A stretch of DNA of 33,558 bases from Coprinopsis marcescibilis. Taxonomy: Eukaryota; Basidiomycota; Agaricomycetes; Agaricales; Psathyrellaceae. The stretch is from NCBI GenBank assembly GCA_004369085.1, contig ML210410.1, positions 1 to 33,558 on the forward strand. Direction: 5' to 3'. The first letter of the stretch is position 1. Each line of letters begins with the position of its first letter. The notes beneath the pieces were generated by a model. The model was not told the DNA's origin. It saw nothing but the letters and a program-made list of their open reading frames with translations, and did not search any database. Position numbers and translations under genes: made by a program. Positions 19,717-29,757 of the stretch are shown here, piece after piece.

Positions 19717-21676
19717 TTAAGGCTAGTAAATAACCCTTGTTAGCCACATCTAAGGAATTGCAATTTTCGACAACACTCACAGCGGCGGCAAGGGTGGGCA
19801 AGGGGCCCGTGGTAGTTGGAAGGTTGGGGAATGGGGTGCCCGGGCACTATGGTGTTGCGTTAATAATGGATTCACGTTTTAGATGCACCAGCCAAAGCAC
19901 TTACAGAGTTATCGAGGTCAGCGTTAGTCAATCCTCCCGGAATGTGAGGACGAGTTGGCTGGCGGCGGGGAACAGGGACAATGTCAGAGCAGTCGATGAG
20001 GCTCCTGCGGTTAATGCCGAGGAGAGACATCTTGGCCATGGCCGCACGGTGACGCCGAGCCATCAGGTCGTTGTTGCCTGTAGTACACAGGTAAGAGGAG
20101 GAATATATGAGTTAGCAGGAGTCTACTTACTAGCATTGGATTGCCAGCGGCAGGCAGTCCTATGAATTGGTTATGAGCATCCAACTCAAATTTGTGTGGG
20201 CAAAGGAGAAGGTCTTACCGTGGGTCGCGGGCCAGGGCGAAGTCTGATTGCATACGGAATTCTCCAGGAATGGGGGACTGGACTTCAGCAAATCCTGGAG
20301 TGCCACCCGGGAAAAGAGTACCCTTGAGAGAGGACTAATTATAGTTTAATGGTCAGGTTCGTGTGAGGATGTTGCCAGTGATATTGCTCACCTCAATGTA
20401 GAACTGGCTGTCGAAGACGGCCGGAGTAGTATCCAGTGGGGAGCGCTGTGAACAGTTGATGTCAGCTGGGGCACCAATCTAAGAAATGGTGTGACATACG
20501 AAGACGGCGGCATTCAACCCTTCCTGGCTTGCAATGGAATGAGAAGCCATAAGGTCAACAACATCATCGGCCGTGAGGCCAGCGTCGCCCATGCGATTCA
20601 AAATGGCGGTGACAGTATTACCAGGACCTGGGATAAGACCTGGAGGAGAGGGTTGAGATGTCCTGGGCCGGCCAGCCAAGAACTCCAGCCGTGGTGCTCC
20701 AGGGCAGTTCGCCTCGCCAACTGCAGTGGCAAATTGAATCCTGAATGCTTTGATTGGCTACAGTTGCACAACAGGAAAGGGAAAACATCGTACAGATCGG
20801 CAAAGGAAACATTGTGCGTAGTTCCAATTGTTCGAAGAGCTTCAATGGTAGTGGTCAAGCCTCCATTAGCAGCTAAAAGTTAGGAGAATAGTTGGTTAAC
20901 GGTGCGGAAGTAGTACAGGAAACCGCACGCACGGAATGCGAGCTCAATAGCAGAGTGTTCGATAATTGAACCATCTGTAAAAGATGTTTAGTGATGCCTT
21001 GACTTGGGTGTTGGATAAAATCGAAGTACCGGCTCCTCCACCACTAAAGTCGCAAAGTTAGCGCCCTATACAATTAAATGACTTCCAATGATGTTGTACA
21101 TACCCGAATTGTCCTGCAGCGGTCAAAGCAGGCGAAAATCCGATAGCGTCGTGGAAAACAATCTACCAGACTGTCAAAATATTTTCAGCTGTAGAAAGGC
21201 TAAACTTACTCGGAGAATCTAAGGAATGAGAACATATTAGCAACCATCTCAAAAATTGGTTATCATTGATTCTGCTCACCTTGCGAACAGGGCTCTCTGG
21301 TTATGGAAGGTGGACATAAGCAGAGTTACTGAATGGAAAATGGATGCTGCATACCACATTTGCCTCCTCCGTAGCTGTGGTGGGTCGTCAGTACATATCG
21401 AGCTGGCGGTGTAGACGGTGCACTCACAAGTTGGCTTGAAGGTCGTCCAAGACATTGAACCACACACAGCACTGTACAGAGCTCGTTAGGTATCACTGAC
21501 ATAGTATTGCAGTCGCAAGATCTATCAAATACCTGTCTGTTCGCGGTGTTCCTGCGTCCAGGGCAGGTTCCACCACCGGGGCGACCGGCAGTGTCAGTAG
21601 TATCAACGGTATCTTGAGGGGCAGCAAAGGAGCCGACAATGACAGCCAAGGTGACGGCAAATACAGAAAGCTTCAT
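19717..21676 (-). CDS. Secreted class II heme peroxidase, generic CiP-type
   Basis: Sixteen exons on the minus strand, all in phase: 21533-21676, 21428-21471, 21355-21374, 21280-21296, 21210-21218, 21104-21162, 21030-21043, 20933-20974, 20794-20872, 20500-20740, 20392-20445, 20219-20334, 20131-20159, 19905-20077, 19781-19846, 19717-19722; 370 residues. Signal peptide [19 protein letters not shown]. Arg78 and His82 ([14 protein letters not shown]) are the distal pair, His210 (MASHSIASQ) the proximal heme ligand, and GGGADGSI is part of the distal calcium site. Eight Cys would give four disulfides. Positions equivalent to the Mn2+ ligands of Pleurotus VP (E36, E40, D175) are Ser71, Lys75 and Glu216, and the exposed catalytic Trp is Asp205. 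So it is neither MnP, LiP nor VP but a low-redox generic peroxidase very like Coprinopsis CiP (shared [20 protein letters not shown]). It oxidises phenols and dyes with H2O2 outside the cell; that activity is by homology. Confidence 0.92.
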
Positions 21677-23277
21677 GATGAACAGAGGATGATAGCTTTA
21701 AGGGGGCGTAGACGGCTGTTTGAGGATGAGCAGGCAAGCGAAAGAAATCTGAAAGCAGCTTCTGGGGATTTAACTTGGACACCAAATCGCCTTTATACCT
21801 TTCCTTTGACGATTCACCGCTCATCTCGGAATTCATCTTTGACGCATCTTCATCTTTGAAAGGGTATACGTCCGTGACTGTTTCATTCTCTCAAATCACC
21901 CTTGAAGGGAAAGATCGGGTACAAACTGCCGTTGGGCGTCGGCGATGTATCTCTATCATGACGTTAGTCTTACCAGTTTCAAACGAAAATGAAATAGGCC
22001 TTCACATCTGACAGTGCTGGAATAGAGCTGGTAACTGCGAAGGTGTGAAGCGAGTTGACGTTGACCTAAAGATAGATTTGATATTGATCTCCTAAGTTTC
22101 CCCGTCGAAAAGTCATTCTGACTTGAGCTTGTTTGTTACATATATGTGATTTGTTCAGGCGGAATGAAAGATTTCCGCCACCGAGGCAATGTACACAAGC
22201 ATCTTGGGTGCGTTTGGGTTCGACACTCACTGTGACAGCTGTACTCGTGTGCGAGATTCAGAATGAAGGTAATTGTGTACATATCCTCAAATAGCACACC
22301 AGAGAAGACAGTCTCGAGAGCGGCCTTGACTTCCGCAAAGTGACTGCTACTTCGAAGCCAACAAATGACCGCAGCTAAAACCCCATCACGCCAAGCCCCT
22401 TTGTTGACTTCATTTTCCTCGCCTTACGCAAAAGGTTCCCAAGAACCCAATGTCTGTATCTCACTTACTGACCAGATCTTCACACCAACACTGCGCATTT
22501 CATATCCTCTCGCGTACCTCTCAGCTCTTGGGGGATAACTCCCGGCAACAAAGGACTGTAGCGATGTAGGCAGCCAAGGTCAAAATAACGATTACTATCA
22601 ACAGTCAAGACCCACATGGTATTTGCGTTATTAGGCCAAAAGTCGCGTCTATCAACGGGATATCAGAACTGTCAAAGATCTCGAGAGTCGACAGTGCACA
22701 GCAAAATACAGCGAGATACAGCGTAAAACCCCCATAACCGGAGTTCCGGACGTGCCCTGGTCTCCGGCGCTAAGCGTGATAGATCCTTCTATACTAGCTT
22801 ATTATTCAGATATAACTGTGCCGCAGGTAACTTTGTGATACCTGGCATGATCCATGGTTGGCTGGGACGCTCGATCAGAGGTCAAGTAGTCTCCGTGAAG
22901 CTCGTCACCCTGGTTCAGAGGTATCAATAAAACACGGACATATCAATTCGAACTATTACGTTTCCACGACCTTGATAGTGCCCACACCTTACACCTTTGA
23001 TGTCCCAGTTCCCGCCGCACCTTCCGACATCTCCGCTCTGGTTATGTTAACCCTTCCAAGGCAGTTATGGGCAACGCGGTTTCACAGGACGTAACAGCTG
23101 TTGGTTGCTCACCTCCGAGCACAAACCAGTGTTTGCCTCTTTGATCGTTTCCTACAAGGGTTAAACTCAGAACAAAACAGCAACGCAGTCCAGATGTGAG
23201 ATTCCAATCATACGGGATTCCGATTAATATCAAATAATTATACAGAGCACAAGGGTATGTTAGAAGTCGCAGCACGT
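21677..23277. other. Intergenic region: peroxidase promoter and EMC1 3' side
   Basis: About 1.6 kb with no supportable gene; all frames are under about 85 codons and unrecognisable. The left part is the peroxidase promoter, with the TATA box at 21791-21800. The right part receives the end of the EMC1 transcript. Confidence 0.45.
21791..21800 (-). promoter_or_regulatory. TATA box of the peroxidase gene
   Basis: Minus-strand AGGTATAAAG lies about 115-125 nt upstream of the peroxidase ATG at 21676, in a typical core-promoter position. No other element is called. Confidence 0.55.
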
Positions 23278-26200
23278 CTATTGATACCATTTTTCTCTCA
23301 GGCGCTTGCGTTGTACCATCGGCTTGGTGAACAAGATTGCTGCAGCCAACGCTCCGATGGTGATAACCAGCTGGGCCTTGTTAAAGTTCTCGCTCAGTAC
23401 GTCAAACGTGCTGGACGGGGCAACCCTTGTAAGGAACATGTCAAGTCCAAACGCAAACACCATCGAGGTCGATTCCAACACTGCGGGTGCAGTTACTATT
23501 CGCTTAATGCCAGCAACCTATCACATCAGAGTAATTAGTGATCGAATACACCGGATACAACATTCCGCGAATAGCTGACCTGATAGTCATGGGAAAGAAC
23601 TCTCTTTGGGTCGTCGGGGATCAAGGGGTCATAGACGATGAGTCCCTCCTCCTGCTCTTCGGCGGTCGGCTTGCCACGCGTCCTCCTCGGATTCAAGTAC
23701 CGACGCGGGAAGGACTGAATCTTGTTATTCTTGGTAGCAACTGCAAACACAGTCAGCTAACGTTTCTCTTTGCCGCAAAGCACAAACTCACAAATGAAAT
23801 CTTTGCTGGTGATACCGAATTTGGTTGTGGTGGGAGCCAGGGTCGTAATGGCATGAGGGAAGATGTACGACTGCTCATACGCTGTAATTTCGGTGCTATC
23901 CTTCACGTACGAGGACATGTCGGAGCTACCAGAATCGAGTCAGTTCAAAAGTCGAGATGCGGTATCAAAGTACATTACATACCTTCTAGTCTTTTCGTCG
24001 AGCCCGTGACCCTCATACAATTCCACCGTGACAAGTCTGTAACCTTTGGTTCCCTTGACGTCACCATCGAACGCCTCTCCCTCGTAATAGTGGTAGACTA
24101 GCCAGTTCTCGGTCAGGGATGCTTGCATGTCGCATACCCCACTGTGAGCCTTCACCTCTGTGTGGTACACCACGGTACCTTTGGTGGCATCAAGCAGGTA
24201 TAGCCCACAAAGGCCCCTCGTGGGTGAAACGGTGAAGGTCGTGACCAGTCGTGGGTTCAAGTACTTGTACAGTGTCGTGCGATTCCCAAGGACCTTGCCC
24301 AGCGAGGCGATTGGTCCTTTGGTGGCAGGAGGGGACATCCGTTGCACCTGCTCGCCGTCTGGGAGGGTCAGACTCCAGGTAGGATACGCAACCGGACGAT
24401 CCCCCGTTCCAAATTTGTGCCCAACAATCTGCTGATTACCATCATCGGTGAGAGTCCGAATCGGGAACGATAGCTGCGCCTGAGCTTTCTGGAAAACCTC
24501 TTGGGTCTCCGCGTTGTCTGGGTAGAGATGAGGCTGGGTGATATGAAATAAGCAAAGCCTTGACATCGGATAAATCGAAAGGCCTTACCTGAAGTGACTC
24601 GCTAAGCACAATGACAACTTTCTTCTCCCCTTCCAGGAGGTAAGATTCGATAGAGCCACGATCCAATATGTCGATCCCCTCTAGGAACTCCGGCTTCGTC
24701 GAAGCTCCAGTTAAATCAGCTCCACTCAGGGCGTTGATGTGGAAGACCACAGTGGCAACCATGCGCTGCATAATTACCAGCAGTCAGGCACGTTACCCAG
24801 TGTAGATGAAAATAGAGGAACGTACATATGCGTTGCGCCGTTCGGCAATGATGACGACCTCCGGGTCTGTACCGTCGCTGACAGTCTTGATCACATACAT
24901 CTTCTTTGGCGTAACGACTCCGCCGACGTTGATAGCTGATCCTAAACCCAGAGAGCGACTCCAGAGGACATTCCCATTGCTCGAGTCGATTCCGAATACC
25001 TTGCCATATGTAGTCGCAGTGACGATTATCTGGCGGAACCCAAAGGCATCGCGGTAAAGGGTGCCATTTTGCGACTGAGGGACTGCGGACGAGGTGGCAG
25101 AAGCATAGGAACCTGTGACGAAGCGACGAATAAAGTTGATGAGGTACTGCGGGAGGTTTTGTGCTTGCACGACTTGGCGTATAAGACGTGCAAAGAAACC
25201 TTCTGACTTGTCTGCTGTTGATTCAGTCACGATGCGTTCTGGAAGTTCGACGAATTCAGCCAGATGCGCTGTGGCAAGCGATTCTTGGCGGGACCATTGG
25301 AGGTCTGTGGGGCTAAAGGCTTGGACGGCTCCTGTGCTGGATGTCACGACGACTTGGGGTTTCTTATCGTCCGATACTCGGAAAGTGAAGTGGTCAACAA
25401 TTCCATCCTCGTTGGTTTCAAACCCAAGGGTGAATTCCTGCTTTTCACCACCACCGATGACATCGAGAATAACTTTCTGAAAGCCAATTGTTTAGATGAA
25501 AGGCATCCAAGAATACCGTGAGCACTCACATTGAGTTCAGTAGACCAATAGGTGCGCGCAATGTATGGCTGGCCGGCCCTGTCCAACCCACCACCGAAGA
25601 AAACGCCCAAGGTCCTGACATCAAAGTCGTGGATGGGCACAATGTTTGTGCCGGATGGTGATATTTGCATGATTTGGGATCCCCCATCGAAAGCTTGGCC
25701 CAAGAATTGACCATGATTGCTCAACCCAAGGTCGATGAGATATGCCAGGGTGGTGATGCCTTCGATGCTTGTTGGCTTGTTCTGGAGGTGTGAGTCCAGA
25801 ATAAGAGTCCTGGGGGAGCCTTCTTCAGCCCAAGCCACAATGGCTTGATTGGAAGCAGGTTCCACATAGGAGAATACGCCGGAGATTGCGTCCGCAACCT
25901 TGGAGGATACGTCCCGGGATTCGATGAGCTCTCCAGTGGTTGGTGAGAGAGCAAATATTTGCAGGGTAAGCTTGCTGAGGGATGTTTGTGCTCCAATGGC
26001 GTATACTGCCTCTGGGGTTGAGAGAACCTTGATAAGGATAGCCTTCGAGGCGTGATGAGGAGAGTTCCATTTCCAAATTTCTGCTCCAGTGGTTCCGTCT
26101 AGACGTGTAACTGTATGGGCATTCGAGACTGTGAATATATCTTCCGATGACGAGTCAAACGCGAGGGAGGCCCCAAGGAACGCTGGTTCCAGAAGCAAAC

Positions 26201-26692
26201 CCTCCCGGATAGAGTGCAGTGGGCGTTCGAGCAACAATTCGCCGGTGGCGATGTCAAAAGTACGAACAATAGCTCCTCCTGGTCCAGATAGCGTTGCGAT
26301 GACTGATATAGCCTCAGCAAATTGTATGAATTACGAGTTACAAGTTCCTGACCTTTATCTTGAGGGTAGTACCCCATTATCTTTTCCTCCCGCTCGAAAA
26401 CATATCGCCAAACTGTCACGTATTAGAAACATATGACCGCTAGAGAGTAGCAGTACATACCAACAGAGCCATCTTCTACTGACAGTGCCGCTAGGACATT
26501 GCTGCCCGTCGCCGTGATAATGAGGTCGCGGTTGCCAATCTTCGCGAATGCCGGGGCGGTAAATGTGGAATCCCACATAGGGACACCAATTAATGGTTTG
26601 TACCAGTCGACGACGCCGACATCGGTTTCATGGAGGGCCAGAGAGGATATTGAGAAGGCGCATAGTAGCCAGAACCACGACAGCAGCCACAT
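23278..26692 (-). CDS. EMC1: EMC1, ER membrane protein complex subunit 1
   Basis: Nine exons on the minus strand: 26461-26692, 26353-26412, 25530-26302, 24826-25476, 24589-24765, 23983-24533, 23792-23925, 23580-23740 and 23278-23517; 992 residues, about the usual EMC1 length (human 993). Signal peptide MWLLSWFWLLCAFSISSLA is followed at once by the family's LHETDVGVVDWYKPLIGVP. The large luminal part is PQQ-like beta-propeller sequence (TRLDGTTGAEIWKW, VFGIDSSNGNVLWSRSLG). The conserved C-terminal region has GLCGLYLLDATKGTVVYH, ENWLVYHYYE, YIFPHAITTLAPTTTKFGIT and RRYLNPRR. One membrane helix at about 962-977 (LVITIGALAAAILFT) precedes a basic cytosolic tail. EMC inserts tail-anchored and multi-pass proteins into the ER. 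ATG 26692 is chosen because it directly begins the signal peptide; the frame is open upstream but without hydrophobic character. Shares a ~205-bp promoter region with the divergent phosphatase. Confidence 0.92.
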
Positions 26693-26897
26693 AAGATAAC
26701 GACGAAGACAGTGAGCTCGCACTCTGCGCCGGCGGTGGTGACGAAGACCCGACGACGTGTAGACGAGACGAAGAAAAAGGAAAGTGGCTCCCACGGTCTG
26801 TGTGGCGGTGACCAGGGCTTCTATTGCCGGCGGAGCGCGCAGTCATGATCTTTAATCTCCTTCTTCATCCTGTTCTCTACTCTTTTCCCAATAAACC
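26693..26897. promoter_or_regulatory. Bidirectional promoter region, EMC1 / PP6-type phosphatase
   Basis: Only 205 bp separate the two divergent start codons, so both core promoters must lie here or within the genes. It is GC-rich in the middle, has two GCCGGCGG copies (26728-26735 and 26826-26833), and a pyrimidine-rich leader just before the phosphatase ATG. No TATA box is evident. Confidence 0.6.
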
Positions 26898-28196
26898 ATG
26901 CCATTTACTCCAGACGAATGGATAGAACAGCTCCGAGAATGCCAACATCTTTCTGAACCAGATATGACAGCTCTTTGCGACCGAGTAAAAAGCATTCTCC
27001 TTGAGGAATCCAACATCCAGCCTGTCTCAAGTCCAGTAACAATATGCGGCGACATCCATGGTCAATTCTGGGATTTGATTGAGCTCCTTAGAAAGGGAGG
27101 GGATGTACCGGAAACCAGTTATATCTTTATGGCACGTAGGTTGTCGTCTGTTCACAAGTGCTGTAAAGTGATTGACTGGTTCTATCTTTCAGGGCGACTT
27201 TGTTGACAGAGGCCATTACAGCCTAGAAACGGTTTCCTTACTGCTCGTGCTGAAAGCAAAGTCTGTCGATGTCCTCTTGCAGAGGCGATATTCTCAAACA
27301 GTGCCGTCAGATACCCAGATAGAGTTACCCTCCTTAGAGGTAACCACGAGAGCAGGCAAATCACGCAGGTGTATGGTTTCTATGGTGCGTCATATCTACC
27401 TCTTAAAGGGTAAATCGCTGAAATATGCTGTTAACAGATGAATGTCAGCAGAAATACGGCAGTGGAACTGTTTGGAAAGCCTGTTGTAGTGTTTTCGACT
27501 ACTTGAGCATTGCAGCGGTACCTCTATCTCGGACTCTTCCAAATTCATTGGATCTCAACGATTGTCCAGATCATCGACGGGACAACGTTCTGCGTACATG
27601 GAGGACTCTCTCCAGACATCCGAACCCTTGACCAGATACGGGTACTGTCCAGGTCTCAAGAAATTCCGCATGAAGGCGCTTTCTGCGGTACGCCCACTCA
27701 CAGGATGGCTCTGTACTCTGTTTTCATGCGCTCCTAGATCTCATGTGGTCAGATCCCGACGACATTGAATCATGGGCGGTCAGTCCACGAGGGGCTGGTT
27801 GGCTATTTGGAGGGAGCATCGCGCAGGAGGTCAGTCACATTTGCTACCATTCATCCGCTTGGTCACCCATGCTTGCCTGCACCAGTTCAATCACGTCAAC
27901 AAATTGAATGTGATCGCTCGCGCCCATCAGCTTGTCCAGGAAGGATACAAATATATGTTCGACGAACAGCTGGTCACTGTTTGGTCAGCACCCAATTACT
28001 GTTATCGTTGTGGTAACATGGCAGCCATCATGACCGTCCACGAGGATGGGTCTCGGACTTTCACTACATACGATGCTGCTATAGAAAACCAACGAGACAA
28101 GGGGCAGGGGAGAAGAATTGTGAGTCACTCATGTTTGTTGTCTCTCGATCGCGACTTACAGGGGGTTCGCAGAGCAACATGCCGTATTTTGTGTAA
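26898..28196 (+). CDS. Ser/Thr phosphatase catalytic subunit, PP6/Sit4/Ppe1 type
   Basis: Eight exons: 26898-27131, 27193-27260, 27311-27384, 27438-27517, 27570-27687, 27738-27829, 27886-28119 and 28173-28196; 307 residues, close to PP6 (305). PPP-family metal and catalytic motifs are intact: GDIHGQF (51-57), GDFVDRG (79-85), GNHE (111-114), [21 protein letters not shown] and [12 protein letters not shown]. The N-terminus ([25 protein letters not shown]), [18 protein letters not shown] and [14 protein letters not shown] point to the PP6/Sit4/Ppe1 branch over PP2A or PP4. The last exon encodes just SNMPYFV; the family usually ends YFL, where the C-terminal Leu is carboxymethylated, so Val here is unusual. 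Intron 1 (27132-27192) needs a GC donor (ATG|GCACGT) to keep the invariant IFMGDFVDRG; the other six are GT-AG of 50-56 nt. It acts in cell-cycle and TOR-linked signalling with SAPS-type partners, by homology. Confidence 0.9.
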
Positions 28197-28576
28197 TACC
28201 CATCACATTCGCTTTCATTTTATTACAGATTCTTTCCTTGCTGTCTACTCTCGTTTCCTTGTATAGATTCAGTGCCATAAAGTTTCAAACGGGGTAGCTG
28301 ATGTGTGCCCGCCCAAGCACGATCTCACGATGGCTGTTGCACTTCATATCTGTCCCAAGAAGTCGTTTCCCCTGTTCCTTTCTTTTCTCCTCACCCTACT
28401 AGCGGGTCAATTTCCACATTCGAAGCACCGTGACGTCGGTCCTGCGATCGAGGATAATCGATGATGTCAAATTTCTTGTCTTGCCTCCGCTCAACCGAAA
28501 CTCCACTCAACCAAATGTCTATAACACCAACCCCTCAAAACTCATTCGGAACACCCATCTCGACGCCATCGACGCC
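28197..28576. other. Spacer between phosphatase and four-TM gene
   Basis: 380 bp between two genes on the same strand, holding the phosphatase 3' end and the next gene's leader. The frame of the next gene is open back to 28430 but without an ATG before 28577. Nothing else seen. Confidence 0.45.
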
Positions 28577-29483
28577 ATGAGTGACCCTTTACACACCCTT
28601 GATAGTGCCCGCAGAAGTATCAACGAGCCGTTCAAGAAGGCAGGGGATGCAGTCCATAGCATTCGCACCAACCATGACGAACCCCTCCATGAGCCTCTCA
28701 AGAAAGTCGAGCAGACGAGCACTGCGGCACACAACATTTTGAACCGCCGATTCGACCCCCATCGTGGGCCACACTCAGCCAAAGCCCAGAAGATAGTTTT
28801 CATTAAAGGGATCTTCGACGTCTTCCTCTCCCTCTCCCCCTTGTTCTTCCCTTCTTTGCTGTACGATGGGCCACTGTCAAAGGTTGTCTCCATGATCACG
28901 ACCTTGGTGAGCACTCATCTCCAACGACACCATCGTTCGGCTCTTTGATGGCGTGAATGTTGCGCAGCGTCAACCTAGCTGGGAAGGCGACACTTCCTCC
29001 GTATATGCCTTATCCGCTCTCATCATGGGTGCGGGGTTCGCAGGCATCTGCGCTGCTGAATCCACCCACGACGATGCTTACAAAGTCATAGGCACGCCAA
29101 ATCCTTCAGTTCCTCTGCCTAACAAAGCCTAACCCCAGCCATGCCCTATGACAGCAACTCTGAATGGAGTATTCGCAGTAATGTGTCTCCTCGGCTGCAT
29201 CCTCGATCCCCACAAATATGGATCGACGTTCCTGCTCCTTGCGGGCCTGCAGGATGTAGCTTGGTTCTGGGCTATCGTCGAGGCAGGAGGGTACGGCGTT
29301 CTTGACACGCTCGGGCTTTCGTTCAGGTCTATCAGACGCGAGGTTGATAGGATCGCGAGGAAGGATTCAGGTCGGGACGTGAAAGGGGCGGTTGGTGGAA
29401 ATGCTCACGGGCAGCCAGAGTACCTGGGTGAACCAGTTTCAGAAATGGGTAAGGACGCACGTGGGCCTACGAAGATGAATTGA
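28577..29483 (+). CDS. Four-TM membrane protein of unknown function
   Basis: Three exons: 28577-28906, 28968-29084 and 29139-29483; introns 61 and 54 nt, GT-AG, both phase 0; 263 residues. ATG 28577 is the first in-frame Met. The N-terminal ~70 residues are polar and charged (SARRSINEPFKKAGDAVHSI, EPLHEPLKKVEQTS). Four hydrophobic segments follow: IVFIKGIFDVFLSLSPLFF, YALSALIMGAGFAGICAA, LNGVFAVMCLLGCIL and STFLLLAGLQDVAWFWAIVE, then a polar C-terminal tail of about 60 residues. I do not recognise the family. The first intron's acceptor (GCGCAG at 28962-28967) is the only AG in reach, but the skipped sequence just before it reads like coding (LFDGVNVAQ), so that junction is less certain than the second. 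No signal peptide; topology cannot be assigned. Confidence 0.68.
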
Positions 29484-29757
29484 ACTGTGATGACAAAGAC
29501 AGAAAGAACCACGAGGAAGAAAGAGCGGGAGAGGGAGAGGGATGTGGAAGGGGCGAAGTTATTGACACCATTTGTCAATTCGTTTGCGGCGGATGGGGAA
29601 TTTACTTCGTGATCCAATTGCTATATTGCTTGGCTGAATTGTTGAGTGTACGTACACAGATTTATGGATGCCCATTTCTCGACACGTCGCTGGAAATCTA
29701 CACTTCAAAGCGTGTGTTTTCAAAATCGAGGAAGTATAGGAAAGACCTTTGAATCGT

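Noticed and set aside
19737..20883. Plus-strand frames of up to 142 codons across the peroxidase
   Set aside because: Antisense to well-supported peroxidase exons.
23538..24101. 187-codon plus frame
   Set aside because: Antisense to EMC1 exons 6-8.
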